Positions 36,722 through 47,713 are shown, counted from the stretch's first letter. The stretch: 64,000 nucleotides of DNA from Mucilaginibacter galii (GCF_014635825.1 NZ_BMDO01000016.1:1-64000); one strand, 5' to 3'. Program-made: numbers and translations. Notes: generated by a model not told the origin, from the letters alone.

Positions 36722-38260
36722 ATGAAATTTAAGATAACCGTAATGCTTATAGCTATGGCATTGCCCGTATGCTATGCGCAAAAAGCACACCCTAAAAAAG
36801 GTAATGATGCAGGCAAAATACATAAAACCCTCATCGTTTTTTTTGATGGCCTGCGACCAGATTATATTACAGCCCAAAATATGCCTAACCTTTTCGCCTT
36901 TAAGCAGCAGGGAGCATATGGCAATCAACACCACAGTGTATTCCCTACCGTTACCCGGGTTAACTCTTCAGCTTACTCAACTGGTAGTTACCCGGCCAAA
37001 ACCGGCTTAATGGGTAACACTGTTTATTTTCCGCAGGTAGATTCATTAAAGGGTATGGACACCGGAGATGCTATTAACCTGCAAAAAATTGATAAAGCTA
37101 CCGGCGGGCATTTGCTAACTACCATTTCGTTAGGTGAGGTATTACAGGCGGCGGGTAAAAAGATGATGGTATTTAGTTCAGGTTCTACAGGGCAGGCTTT
37201 GCTGCAAAACCATACGGTTAGCGGAGGCGGTATTGTTAATCCCGATATGATATTGCCCGAAAACATCAAACAGCACATCATTGCCGAAGTGGGGCCTATA
37301 CCGGCAAGTAATAAACTGGATAATGCCGCCAAGCATCAGTGGATAACCGATGCGCTTATTCGCTATGGCTTAGCTGCCGATGGTCCCGATGTAAGTGCTA
37401 TTTGGCTATCTGACCCGGATGGTGCGGCGCATAGTACGGGCATTGGCTCGGCAGTTACTATGGCCTCCATTAAAACGGTTGATGCGCAGTTTGGGCGCAT
37501 GATTCAAGCCATCCGGGAGAAAGGCCTTATCAATCAAATTAACATTCTTATCTCTACCGATCATGGATTTATAACCCATACCGGCAATCATGATGTAGCT
37601 TCATTACTGATAAGTAACAACTTAAAAGCAGCCACTCCAGGTACCGACGTAGTGATATCAGAAAATGCCATTTATGTTAAAAACCACAATGTTGATAAGA
37701 TAAAACAAATTGTAAACTTATTGCAGGCACAACCATGGGTTGGTGCAATCTTCACGAAGGGGGCAAATGCCGGAGATTTGAAAGGAGTTGTTGCCGGAAC
37801 ACTTTCTTTTGAAGCCATACACTGGAATCATCCGCAAAGAGCGGCCGATATTGTAGTATCGCCTAACTGGAATGATAATAAGAATAACTTTGGTTATGCA
37901 GGTATGGATGATAGTAAGGGGGTGGCCGGCCATGGTGGTACCAGCCCGTACGAGATACACATCCCTTTCATTGTATCAGGGCCAGATTTTAAGAAAAATT
38001 ATGTAAGCGAAATACCTACATCTAACACCGATATTACGCCAACCGTACTTTACTTGCAACATTTGAAAGTACCACAGCAAATGGATGGCCGGGTAGCAAA
38101 TGAAATGCTGATCAACAACAAAGCAGCTTTGCCTGTGGTTAAAGTTCAGTATATTGAAGCAACAACACGCACAGGAAAAGATCTATATAAACTTCATATG
38201 CAACGATCAATTGTAGGTAAGCAACAATATTTTGATTTTACTAAAGTTACCCGGCAATAA
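36722..38260 (+). CDS. NPP-type phosphodiesterase/alkaline phosphatase superfamily enzyme
   Basis: Exported 512-residue enzyme of the nucleotide pyrophosphatase/phosphodiesterase group. Zinc-binding Asp42 in FFDGLRPDYI and likely nucleophile Thr76 in VFPTVTRVN are visible, followed by WLSDPDGAAHSTG, ISTDHGF, and a C-terminal metal-ligand stretch GVAGHGG. Signal peptide ends near CYAQ (residue 20). It is the last gene of the sigma-regulated operon and should release phosphate or alcohol moieties from phosphodiesters. Confidence 0.92.
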   Translation: MKFKITVMLIAMALPVCYAQKAHPKKGNDAGKIHKTLIVFFDGLRPDYITAQNMPNLFAFKQQGAYGNQHHSVFPTVTRVNSSAYSTGSYPAKTGLMGNTVYFPQVDSLKGMDTGDAINLQKIDKATGGHLLTTISLGEVLQAAGKKMMVFSSGSTGQALLQNHTVSGGGIVNPDMILPENIKQHIIAEVGPIPASNKLDNAAKHQWITDALIRYGLAADGPDVSAIWLSDPDGAAHSTGIGSAVTMASIKTVDAQFGRMIQAIREKGLINQINILISTDHGFITHTGNHDVASLLISNNLKAATPGTDVVISENAIYVKNHNVDKIKQIVNLLQAQPWVGAIFTKGANAGDLKGVVAGTLSFEAIHWNHPQRAADIVVSPNWNDNKNNFGYAGMDDSKGVAGHGGTSPYEIHIPFIVSGPDFKKNYVSEIPTSNTDITPTVLYLQHLKVPQQMDGRVANEMLINNKAALPVVKVQYIEATTRTGKDLYKLHMQRSIVGKQQYFDFTKVTRQ

Positions 38261-38465
38261 GAACTGAAATAAAATGATAATTTATCTGTTGTGTTTATTA
38301 CTGTTTTTAGGCCATTAAGTATTTGGAGATTTCAAGAAGTTAAGCCGTGCGGAAACGGTCTATATTTATTTGCTAAACACTATCTACCTGTTATGGATTT
38401 CATCCTATGTCCTTTTTCTAATAATTGCAGCCCTTAACTATAAGGGCTGCAATGCCAGCTAAAAA

Positions 38466-38492
38466 GTTCGACTTTAGTCCCGCTCCTGCTAC
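38466..38492 (+). repeat. Dispersed tRNA-end-like element, copy D
   Basis: 27-nt core (GTTCGACTTTAGTCCCGC to CTGCTAC) matches copy A at 23 of 27 positions, no gaps. Terminator 10 nt downstream. Antisense reading gives VAGAGLKSNF, part of a spurious minus-strand frame. Confidence 0.7.
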
Positions 38493-38502
38493 TAATGTAA
38501 GT

Positions 38503-38537
38503 AAAAAGCCTTTCAGAGAAATCTGAGAGGCCTTTTT
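38503..38537 (+). terminator. Rho-independent terminator after copy D
   Basis: A-rich 5' arm AAAAAGCCTTTCAGA (38503-38517) pairs with TCTGAGAGGCCTTTTT (38522-38537) with small imperfections and a GAAA loop, ending in T-tract. Ends transcription from the phosphodiesterase operon. Confidence 0.75.
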
Positions 38538-39183
38538 GTTTGGAAAGTTCGTGCAGTATAACCCCCAACGTAAGGGGTACATATGAAGGTACACTCGCAA
38601 AAGGCGAAAGGTACACTTGAAACCTTTATGATATTTCATCTATTAGCTATTTGTAACGAGCTAATTTTTTTAACCCATTAATCAATTAGCTATGATACAC
38701 AGCTTTTACACTTTACTATATTCTATAAGTCTAAAGTCAAGATAACATACTTTCTCGAATCTTTTTTCAAATCACATTGAAACACTTGAGCAATGTTCAA
38801 ATTATTATCCATTCAAGTGTAAACAACTTTCTCTGTTGCGTTAGAGCATTTCGTTCGAGAGTAAATTTCGATAAATACATTGCACATATGACAAACCTAT
38901 AAAGATTATTATCAATTATGAAAATGTTTAAAGGCTGCGTTGGCTATTTTGAAAAAATATTGCTCATGTATTGTAATAATTAGTTTGCGGGAAAAAACTG
39001 TAATCAATTGAAATGGAGCCACGGCATCATATTTTAAACAAATTTATGATTGATTTATTCAATTGTGCTTATTCTCCCAAACGCACAATTGTAATTTCGA
39101 AACGTTAAAACCAATTAAACTGAAATTCTTGTTGCTGATAATCGTAGTTAATGTCCATTAACAATTAGTAGGCTATAGCGTTC

Positions 39184-39220
39184 GTAATGTTCTGTTTATT
39201 TATTACTAACAGAACATTAC
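39184..39220. repeat. Perfect 13-bp inverted repeat
   Basis: GTAATGTTCTGTT (39184-39196) and AACAGAACATTAC (39208-39220) are exact reverse complements with an 11-nt loop. It lies 487 nt before SusC. No T-tract follows directly, so an operator for a dimeric regulator is as likely as a terminator. Confidence 0.55.
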
Positions 39221-39706
39221 AAAACCTTTGTCCTGCATTTTTAATGCATACTGACATGAAACTCATTACTGGTGTACCGTACATGAAGTTGTTAACTACA
39301 TGCCAACGCAAGTTGTTTCTATATAACCTAACGTAAAATAATATAAACCAATAACTTAAACTTAAATATGAGAGTTCCTCCTTAAATTATGCAATCGATT
39401 TCATTCTACGCCAATTATCCCAATTCAATATAGAATTATAACACCTCAATTATGGAAATAGATTTACACTCAGATTAAGTAACCATCGCTACATTCTCGA
39501 ATTGATTGATCTGTAAATATTTACAGGCTGGGTGCACTATGCGCTGTCATTACTGAAGCCACAAGTATTTACATGATTTTATAAATTAAGTAGAAGAGTT
39601 AATACATGCAGGATCGTTAGCAGAAGCTAAAAATTTCAACTACAGTTTCCTGATTAACACACTCACTAACCAGTTAGAAAAAGGCATACTTATTTAGTCT
39701 AAAAAA

Positions 39707-42700
39707 ATGATAAGAATTAAAAACGAAACGAAGCGCACGGTAAAAACCTCATTAATGGTTTTGCTGATGCTTTTCAGCGCTTTAATAACTCAGGCACAAA
39801 ACAGCGTTACCATTAGAGGTACCGTTACCAATAACACAGGTGAGCCGGTTATAGGAGCTATTGTTGCTACACAGGGCAGCAATGCAAAACAAACGATAAC
39901 AGACCAAAACGGAAAGTTCGCGATAGAAGTACTCAATGACAATGTCTTGGTAGATGTTAAAATTGTAGGAATGGTTTCCAGGGTAGTGAGGATTACGCGT
40001 TCTTCAGAGAACAAAATTATTCTGCAAGACGATGTTAAAAACATGAACGAGGTAATCGTAGTAGGTTACGGTCAGCAAAAAAAAACCAGTGTTGTAGGTG
40101 CTATTACACAAACTACTGGTGCAGTTTTACAGCGCACAGGTGGGGTTACTAACTTAGGCATGGCCTTAACCGGCAATTTACCGGGTCTTGTTACTAATGC
40201 CTCTTCTGGCTTACCTGGTGGCGAAGATCCACAGATAACGATTAGAGGAATAAGTTCATGGAACGGTAGTAGCCCACTTGTTTTAGTTGATGGAATCGAG
40301 CGTTCTCTTAGCTCCCTGGATATTTCGTCAGTAGAAACCATTTCGGTGTTAAAAGATGCGTCGGCCACTGCTGTTTATGGAGTAAGAGGTGCAAACGGCG
40401 TAATTTTAGTGACCACTAAACGTGGTGTTGAAGGAAAGCCGCAAATTCAAATACGATCTAACATAACAACCAAAATAGCTTCTAAGTTACCGGAAAAATA
40501 CGATTCGTATGATGCTTTTATGATTAAAAATAAGGTCATCGAAAGAGAGACATTGGTAGACCCAGGCGTATGGTCGGGTTACACACCAATGGCTATTATC
40601 AACAAATATCGCTTCCCTGCTAACGCTACTGAAAAAGACCGTTATCCTAACATTGATTGGGAAGACGAATTATTTAAAGACAAAGCCATGTCTTACAATA
40701 CTTCGGTTAACGTATCGGGTGGGTCTAAATTTGTAACCTATTTTACATCAATAGACCTTGCACGTGAGGGCGATTTATTTAAAACGTTTGAAAACAACCG
40801 TGGGTATAAACCAGGTTTTGGCTACAACCGAACAAACGTTCGAAGCAACCTGGATTTCCAATTGACTAAAACTACCAGGTTTTCAACAAAACTATTTGGA
40901 TCAAAAGGCGTGCGTAAAGTTCCATACGGACTGCCCGACGGTGACCAATCTTATTGGGCTTCTGCCTACCGTACAGCACCAGACTCTTTCCAACCTATTT
41001 ACTCGGATGGCAGCTACGGCTTTTTCCCTAATGCAAATCAAGATCAGCCAAACGCAGCATTTTGGCTGGCTTATTCAGGTATAGAAGAACGAACAGCTAC
41101 GCAATTAACTACCGACTTCATTCTGCAACAACAGTTAGATATGGTAACTAAAGGGCTTAGTTTACGCACGAGTATATCATTAGACAACTCTTTCTTAGAA
41201 GGTACACGCGGAATTGATGACAGGTATAATACTGCACAACGCAAGTGGATAAGCCCATCTACAGGTTTTGAGCAATTTGAACAATCTCAGATTGTTGCGG
41301 GCTCACAACTCGATTTTAGTAATAACATATCGTGGCAAACTACTGCGGGCGGTGTAGATAAAGGTCAAACTTTCCGTCAAGTTAATTACCAGGTAGGTTT
41401 AAACTATGCCCGGTCGTTTGGAGACCACGATGTAACGGGTTTAGCACTCTTTCAACGCAACCGACGAGCCAGAGGAAGTAATTTGCCAACTTTTAGAGAA
41501 GACTGGGTTTTTAGGGTAACCTATGCCTATAAAGGCAGATACCTTTTTGAAACCAATGGTGCTTATAATGGTTCACAAAAATTTGGTCCTGATTACCGTT
41601 TTGATTTCTTCCCTTCGCTGTCGCCAGGGTGGGTAGTAAGCCAGGAACCTTTTATGAAAAAGCTTAAGTTTGTTGATAATTTCAAAATCCGCGCCTCTTG
41701 GGGCCGTATTGGTGATGATGGAGGTGGTAACGGTATTGCTCCTTACACAGATGCCTACGCGTATGGTAACAGCACTTACTTAGGAGCACAATACAATCCC
41801 TCACCCTACACCATTTACAGGCAAACCACCATTGGTAACCCCGATATTTCATGGGAAACCTCAGAGAAACGTAATCTTGGTGCCGACTATAGCTTCTTCA
41901 AAGGTCAAATATCTGGTAACGTGGACTTTTTTAGCGACAGGCGAAGCCGTATTGTAATTCAGGGAGATAGGCGTGCCATACCCTCTTTTTACGGATTTGT
42001 TAGAAGCGCACCGGCTATTAATGTAGGCGAGGTAACCAGTAAAGGTTACGAATTAGAATTAAAGTTTAATCATTCTTTTAACAAGAACATACGGGTATGG
42101 TTAAATACTGCCGTTACACATGCCGAAAATTTAACAAAGTTCCGTGATGACGGTGAACTTGCACCGGCATACCAAAAGCAGGCTGGCTTTCAAATTGATC
42201 AAACACGTGCTTTTTTAAACAACGGTTTTCTTACCAGCTGGGACGACATTTACGGAAGCACTACACGTAATGCCAATAACCAAAACAAACTGCCCGGCGA
42301 TTATAACATTATTGATTATAATGCTGATGGTGTTATTGATAATAAAGACAGAACCCCTTACGGGTATACGGGTACCCCACAAAACACCTATAATGCCCAA
42401 TTAGGTGTTGAATGGAAACGCTTTAGCCTGTTTGTTCAATTTTATGCGGTTAACAATGTAACGCGTGAAGTTACCTTCTCAAACTATCAGGGAAAAAGCA
42501 ATGTGGTTTTTGTAGAAAGACCATTTAATTTTCTGCAAGATGGTGGTGGACAAGTACCACCACCCCGCTGGACCGTGGCAGAACCTTATGCTGGTGAGGG
42601 AACACGTTACTATTACGATGGTTCTTACATCCGTTTAAAAAATGCCGAATTAGGTTATGCTGTTCCAACCAATTATGTAAACAAAATAGGTTTAAAAACC

Positions 42701-42844
42701 TGCAGATTATATGTAAATGGGAATAATTTGCTGTTATGGACCAAGTTACCGGATGACCGCGAATCAAATTTTGGCGGTAGCTCTGGTGGTGGTGCTTACC
42801 CTACCGTAAGACGTTTCAATATAGGTCTTGATATCACCTTATAA
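39707..42844 (+). CDS. SusC-type TonB-dependent transporter (first of tandem pair)
   Basis: 1045 residues. Signal peptide to about residue 31 (LITQAQ), carboxypeptidase-regulatory-like domain (TIRGTVTNNTGEPVIGAIV), plug with VIVVGYGQQKKTSVVGAI and the hallmark PLVLVDGIERS, then barrel with terminal strand RRFNIGLDITL. No STN domain. First gene of a five-gene operon without enzymes. Confidence 0.95.
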   Translation: MIRIKNETKRTVKTSLMVLLMLFSALITQAQNSVTIRGTVTNNTGEPVIGAIVATQGSNAKQTITDQNGKFAIEVLNDNVLVDVKIVGMVSRVVRITRSSENKIILQDDVKNMNEVIVVGYGQQKKTSVVGAITQTTGAVLQRTGGVTNLGMALTGNLPGLVTNASSGLPGGEDPQITIRGISSWNGSSPLVLVDGIERSLSSLDISSVETISVLKDASATAVYGVRGANGVILVTTKRGVEGKPQIQIRSNITTKIASKLPEKYDSYDAFMIKNKVIERETLVDPGVWSGYTPMAIINKYRFPANATEKDRYPNIDWEDELFKDKAMSYNTSVNVSGGSKFVTYFTSIDLAREGDLFKTFENNRGYKPGFGYNRTNVRSNLDFQLTKTTRFSTKLFGSKGVRKVPYGLPDGDQSYWASAYRTAPDSFQPIYSDGSYGFFPNANQDQPNAAFWLAYSGIEERTATQLTTDFILQQQLDMVTKGLSLRTSISLDNSFLEGTRGIDDRYNTAQRKWISPSTGFEQFEQSQIVAGSQLDFSNNISWQTTAGGVDKGQTFRQVNYQVGLNYARSFGDHDVTGLALFQRNRRARGSNLPTFREDWVFRVTYAYKGRYLFETNGAYNGSQKFGPDYRFDFFPSLSPGWVVSQEPFMKKLKFVDNFKIRASWGRIGDDGGGNGIAPYTDAYAYGNSTYLGAQYNPSPYTIYRQTTIGNPDISWETSEKRNLGADYSFFKGQISGNVDFFSDRRSRIVIQGDRRAIPSFYGFVRSAPAINVGEVTSKGYELELKFNHSFNKNIRVWLNTAVTHAENLTKFRDDGELAPAYQKQAGFQIDQTRAFLNNGFLTSWDDIYGSTTRNANNQNKLPGDYNIIDYNADGVIDNKDRTPYGYTGTPQNTYNAQLGVEWKRFSLFVQFYAVNNVTREVTFSNYQGKSNVVFVERPFNFLQDGGGQVPPPRWTVAEPYAGEGTRYYYDGSYIRLKNAELGYAVPTNYVNKIGLKTCRLYVNGNNLLLWTKLPDDRESNFGGSSGGGAYPTVRRFNIGLDITL

Positions 42845-42855
42845 ATTATACGAAG

Positions 42856-44772
42856 ATGAAAAATTTATTAACAAAAGTGCTGTTGCCTTTAATTATTGTA
42901 TTGGGTACCGGTAGCTTAAGTTCATGCAAAAAGTACTTAGATAGGTCTCCAATTGCTGACATCAAGGCGACCGACCCGTACAAAAATTTTAGAAACTTTC
43001 AAGGTTTTACAGAAGAGCTTTACAACTGTATTCCGCTGTTAACTTTAAGCAATGCCCACAATAGTTGGAACCTGGGTGAAGATGAATTTTGGGAACTTGG
43101 CGAAACACGCATCATTTCCTACCATATTGATAATGGTAATTATTTCGCCTGGACAGATGCCTATTATAACTTTTTAGGCCCGGATGGCTCAGGTTCAGCT
43201 GATGGTAACGCCAATGGAACTGGAGTTAATATTGGAAACAAAGGAAATTTGTGGGGATTAGCTTGGTACGCTATCAGAAAAGCCAACATTGGTTTAGCCA
43301 ATTTAGATAAACTGACTGATGCTACTCAAGAGCAAAAAAATCTTATAGCAGGGCAGTTATATTTCTTTAGAGGCTTCTTTCACTATCAGGTAATGCAATA
43401 TTGGGGAGGGCTGCCTTATATAGACCAAGTTTTACCTTCTAACGAGGTTATTAAGCTCCCACGCTTAAGTTACCAGGCAACGGCAGATAAGGTTGCCGCT
43501 GATTTGAAAAAAGCTGCAGAATTACTTCCGGTAAGTTGGGAGGAATATCCGGACGTCGCTAACGTAACGCAAGGTAATAACAACGACCGTATTAACAAGC
43601 TAATGGCGCTAGGGTTTATGGCCAAAAATTATCTTTTTGCCGGTAGCCCGCTAATGAACCGGGAATCGACCGGAAGCAGTACTTATAATACAGAATACTG
43701 TAAAAAAGCGGCCGATGTATTTGCGCAAATGCTGCAGATTACTGAGACTACCAAACGTTATGAACTCGCCCCGTATGCTCAAATTCGTGACGTATTTTAT
43801 ACCTGGAATAAGCAAAATCTAATCCCTGGGTTGAAAGAGTCTATTATGCATGAAAACTTAGCTGGTGCTTCTGGACGTTTTCTTTATAATCAGGTAAATG
43901 ATTACCGCCCTTTAGTAATTCACTTAAGTGGTATAAAGGTTTATCCTACCGCCAATTACGCCGATTATTATGGAATGGCTAACGGTTTGCCTATTGTTGA
44001 TGCGGAGAAAGCAGACGCCGAAAGCGGCTATGACCCTGAATACCCATGGCGCAACCGAGATCCACGCTTCTATAATGACATTTTAATAGATGGTGAAAAA
44101 TGTGTAGCAACAGCCTCGAGTGTTGGTAATAATGAGTACAGACAATATGCCAGCCTTTTTACTAATGGGCTTATGCGTACGGCAGATGGCAATAAGAAAG
44201 TTTGGACAGGTTACATGAATTCGAAAATTGTCGCTAAAATGATGAACAATCAAGACGGTACAGGTATAAATATCGGTAACACCTTCGTAATGCCATTAAT
44301 GCGACTTTCTGATGTTTACCTGATGTATGCTGAGGCTGTAGCTAATGGTTATGGTACACCACAAAGTGTAGCTCCGGGCTATTCAGTTTCGGCAGTAGAC
44401 GCTGTAAATAAAGTTCGCAGCCGGGCGGGTATGCCTGGTGTAGCTGCCAAATTTTTGGGTTCCACTACTGATTTCATGAGTGAGTTAAGGCGTGAGCGTG
44501 CAGTAGAACTGGCATTTGAAGGCCACAGGTTTAACGATTTGCGCCGTTGGTTGCTGTTAACCGAGCGCCCATATACCTTAAAAAAAGGTGTTGAATTCGA
44601 CCGTGCAATTCCTAATGCCCAAGTATACGCCGATCCTAAAAATGCACGTGTAAGAAACTTCAGAGAAACAGTTTTATTCGAAAGACAATTGGGTCCGCGT
44701 CATTATTGGTTACCGTTCCGTATAGAGGACATTCAGTTATATGCAGACTTTAAACAGAATCCAGGTTGGTAA
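42856..44772 (+). CDS. SusD/RagB lipoprotein (first pair)
   Basis: 638 residues, long for the family. Lipobox LSSC, Cys24. TPR-like core (LIAGQLYFFRGFFHYQVMQYW) and the C-terminal motif RRERAVELAFEGHRFNDLRR, ending NPGW. 11 nt after its SusC partner. Confidence 0.95.
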   Translation: MKNLLTKVLLPLIIVLGTGSLSSCKKYLDRSPIADIKATDPYKNFRNFQGFTEELYNCIPLLTLSNAHNSWNLGEDEFWELGETRIISYHIDNGNYFAWTDAYYNFLGPDGSGSADGNANGTGVNIGNKGNLWGLAWYAIRKANIGLANLDKLTDATQEQKNLIAGQLYFFRGFFHYQVMQYWGGLPYIDQVLPSNEVIKLPRLSYQATADKVAADLKKAAELLPVSWEEYPDVANVTQGNNNDRINKLMALGFMAKNYLFAGSPLMNRESTGSSTYNTEYCKKAADVFAQMLQITETTKRYELAPYAQIRDVFYTWNKQNLIPGLKESIMHENLAGASGRFLYNQVNDYRPLVIHLSGIKVYPTANYADYYGMANGLPIVDAEKADAESGYDPEYPWRNRDPRFYNDILIDGEKCVATASSVGNNEYRQYASLFTNGLMRTADGNKKVWTGYMNSKIVAKMMNNQDGTGINIGNTFVMPLMRLSDVYLMYAEAVANGYGTPQSVAPGYSVSAVDAVNKVRSRAGMPGVAAKFLGSTTDFMSELRRERAVELAFEGHRFNDLRRWLLLTERPYTLKKGVEFDRAIPNAQVYADPKNARVRNFRETVLFERQLGPRHYWLPFRIEDIQLYADFKQNPGW

Positions 44773-44788
44773 TTAACATTCAAATCAA

Positions 44789-47689
44789 ATGAAGAAAAAA
44801 TATATAAAATCCTGCTGTGTTCTGTTTGCTGCATTTTTAGCATTTGCAGCAACGGCTCAAGGACAGGAAAAAAGTGATACCCTGGTAAATGTGGCTTTCC
44901 GAACGGTTGCCAAAGAAGATTTATTAGGTGGAGTTTCTACAGTTAACGTTGCCGAGTTGTTAAAGAAAAACTATAGTTCTAATAGTCTCGATAATTTACA
45001 AAGCTTAGTAGGCGGTTATGCAAATGGCAACATTTGGGGACAATCTCCTTTAATATTAATAGATGGTGTACCGCGGAGGGCAGCTGATGTTCGCCTAACC
45101 GAGGTAGAGTCTATTACAGTACTTAAAGGTGCCAGTGCTGTTGTGTTATATGGTAGCAATGCCTCTAAAGGTGCTATCCTGATCACAACTAAAAGAGGTA
45201 CAATAAGCCCGTTGCGCATTGATGTACGTGCAAATACTGGTTTATTTGTTCCTAAGTCGTACCCAAAGTACCTCGGAGCCGCGGATTACATGACCTATTA
45301 CAATGAGGCCCTCACAAATGATGGAATTTTAGTTAATGGAACATCGGGTTATACACAAGATGCAATTGATAAATCGAGAATCGGGTATAATCCTTTCAGA
45401 TATCCGGATATAAACTTCTTTAGTTCAGACTATCTTAAAAAAACCTTTTCAAAATCTGATATCACAACAGAAATTGCTGGTGGTAATGAATTTGCACGCT
45501 ACTATACCAATATTGGCTTAACCTCCAATAACGACATAGTAAACTATGGCGAGCAAAAAAAGAACAGGGATTTTGGCTTTAATGTTAGAGGTAATGTTGA
45601 TATGACCATATCCAAATGGCTTACTGCATCTGCAAACGCAGTAGCTAATATGGCCGATAACTATGTTGGAAGAGGTAATTTTTGGGCTGCAAGTGCAACA
45701 ACACCACCCAATTTTAACAGGTATTCACCATTGTTTCCAATTGACTTAATACAACCAACGGATCCAAAGAACTTCGATATCTTAACCATAGCAAAGAACA
45801 GTAATCATATTATTGATGGAAAGTACCTGCTGGGCGGCTTGGCAAATGCTCCAACTAACGTATTCGCGGATATGTTGGCAGCAGGGTATATTAAAACCAA
45901 ATTACGTACATTCCTATATAATGTAAATGCAAAGGCAGATCTTGCTGCTTTTACTAAAGGTTTATCATTTACCGCCGGCACCAGTATGGATTACACCTCT
46001 GCATATACAGAGGGCTATTCATTAACATATGCAACATACGAGCCTATTTGGAGTACTGTTAACGGCAACGAGGTTATTACTGATTTTAGAAGTTCAAATG
46101 GAGCTAAACAATATTCTGTAGATCAGAATTCTACTACCGAAAATATAGGAAGAACAATTTACACGCAAACCATGTCGTTCAAATCGCAGTTTGATTATGC
46201 GCGCACTTTTGCGAATGATCATAATGTAACGGCTACAGCGCTGGGCTGGTGGTATACAAGTCAGTATTCGGCCGATACCGACAATGGAGGAGGTACATAT
46301 CAACCCTTGAAAAACACCAATCTGGGTCTCCAGGCAGGTTATAACTTCCGCAAGAAGTATTATATCGACTTTTCGGGTGCATTAATCCATTCTGCAAAAT
46401 TGCCTCCTGGAAAACGTGATGGCATTTCGCCTACTGTTACCGTGGGTTGGCGCCTGAGCGATGAGCAGTTCTTTAAAAAGAATCTTTCTTTCTTTAATAA
46501 TTTAAAGCTAACGTCTTCGTACGCCTCTATAAAGCAAGACTTAGATGTTACTGGTACAAGGCTTGGCACCACTGCTGATTACTACCTGTATCAAACTAAC
46601 TTTACTAACCGCATTGGCGCAGGTTATTACCAATGGCGTGATGGTGCTCCAGGTGCCGGAGGTAATACAACCCGCTCAGTAGCATCTGGTAACCCTGATC
46701 TTACTTTCGTTAAAAGAAACGAATTTAGAGTAGGCTTAGAGGGAGCAATGTTGAGCAACGTAATAACGTTTGATGCCAATTATTTCGACCAGATTACTGA
46801 TGGCTTACTTTCACAAGTAGGATCAACTCCTTTTCCTTCTTACTTTTCTGGTGTGGGCGATTTCAGACCTTGGCTTAATTACGGAAAACAGAAACGTACA
46901 GGTGTAGATTTTGCGATCAACTTGAACAAGAGAATAGGTGAGGTACAATACTCTTTAGGTGTTACCGGCTTGTTCTATAACTCAAAAGTTCAACGCACGT
47001 TTGAAACGCCTCAAGAATCTTATTTGGCTGTAACTAACAGACCTTTGGATAATGTGTTTGGTTATGTTGCCGACGGTTTCTACCAAAATCAGGCTGATAT
47101 TACTAATTCTGCCAAACCACAGTTTGGCGGTTCCATTAAGCCTGGCGATATTAAGTACAAGGATATTAATGGCGATGGTCTGATTAATCAAAACGACCAG
47201 ATTACTTTGGGTAAGAATGGATTTGCATCCTCTCCGTTCAATTATGGAGTAAACCTTACTGTAAAATGGAAGCGCTTAACTATGTTTGCTCTTGCTTCGG
47301 GAAATACCGGGTCTGTCGCTTTTAAAAACAGCTCGTATTACTGGCCATCTGCTACAGGTCCATATTCTGAAGAAGTATTAAACCGCTGGACTCCTGCTAC
47401 TGCAGCTACAGCAACCTATCCGCGTTTAAGCACTAATAGCACAGCTAACAACTACAGAAACTCAACTTTCTGGATGTACAAAACTAATAGGTTCAACCTA
47501 AGCAGGGTTCAATTTACCTATGATTTTAACGATGAGATTTTGAAAAAATCATTTGTGCATGGCTTAAGTGTATATGTGCAGGGAGACAACCTTCTTGTTA
47601 TAGCAAAAGAGCGTAAATTGATGGAAACCAATATAGGTACAGCGCCTCAATACCGTTTCTTCAACTTGGGTGTAAGAACCTCTTTTTAA
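44789..47689 (+). CDS. SusC-type transporter lacking the N-terminal regulatory-like domain
   Basis: 966 residues. After a signal peptide (AATAQGQ) the sequence passes straight to the plug (NVAELLKKNYSSNSLDNLQS; PLILIDGVPRRAADV), with no carboxypeptidase-regulatory-like domain, unlike the three other SusC proteins here. Barrel is complete to the last aromatic strand (FNLGVRTSF). It starts 16 nt after SusD. Confidence 0.93.
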   Translation: MKKKYIKSCCVLFAAFLAFAATAQGQEKSDTLVNVAFRTVAKEDLLGGVSTVNVAELLKKNYSSNSLDNLQSLVGGYANGNIWGQSPLILIDGVPRRAADVRLTEVESITVLKGASAVVLYGSNASKGAILITTKRGTISPLRIDVRANTGLFVPKSYPKYLGAADYMTYYNEALTNDGILVNGTSGYTQDAIDKSRIGYNPFRYPDINFFSSDYLKKTFSKSDITTEIAGGNEFARYYTNIGLTSNNDIVNYGEQKKNRDFGFNVRGNVDMTISKWLTASANAVANMADNYVGRGNFWAASATTPPNFNRYSPLFPIDLIQPTDPKNFDILTIAKNSNHIIDGKYLLGGLANAPTNVFADMLAAGYIKTKLRTFLYNVNAKADLAAFTKGLSFTAGTSMDYTSAYTEGYSLTYATYEPIWSTVNGNEVITDFRSSNGAKQYSVDQNSTTENIGRTIYTQTMSFKSQFDYARTFANDHNVTATALGWWYTSQYSADTDNGGGTYQPLKNTNLGLQAGYNFRKKYYIDFSGALIHSAKLPPGKRDGISPTVTVGWRLSDEQFFKKNLSFFNNLKLTSSYASIKQDLDVTGTRLGTTADYYLYQTNFTNRIGAGYYQWRDGAPGAGGNTTRSVASGNPDLTFVKRNEFRVGLEGAMLSNVITFDANYFDQITDGLLSQVGSTPFPSYFSGVGDFRPWLNYGKQKRTGVDFAINLNKRIGEVQYSLGVTGLFYNSKVQRTFETPQESYLAVTNRPLDNVFGYVADGFYQNQADITNSAKPQFGGSIKPGDIKYKDINGDGLINQNDQITLGKNGFASSPFNYGVNLTVKWKRLTMFALASGNTGSVAFKNSSYYWPSATGPYSEEVLNRWTPATAATATYPRLSTNSTANNYRNSTFWMYKTNRFNLSRVQFTYDFNDEILKKSFVHGLSVYVQGDNLLVIAKERKLMETNIGTAPQYRFFNLGVRTSF

Positions 47690-47713
47690 AGTATTAAGTA
47701 AATTGTAAACAAC

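Larger units (their letters stand above)
38261..39706. other. Long gene-free region before the tandem SusCD locus
   Basis: 1.45 kb without a gene. It holds element copy D with terminator near its left end and a perfect inverted repeat at 39184-39220. The remainder is AT-rich. Its length suggests a long leader or regulatory region, or a deleted regulator; no regulator gene is visible for the SusC/SusD genes that follow. Confidence 0.6.

Noticed and set aside
38418..38639. 73-codon minus-strand frame ending VAGAGLKSNF...
   Set aside because: It is the antisense reading of dispersed element copy D and its terminator, not an independent gene.
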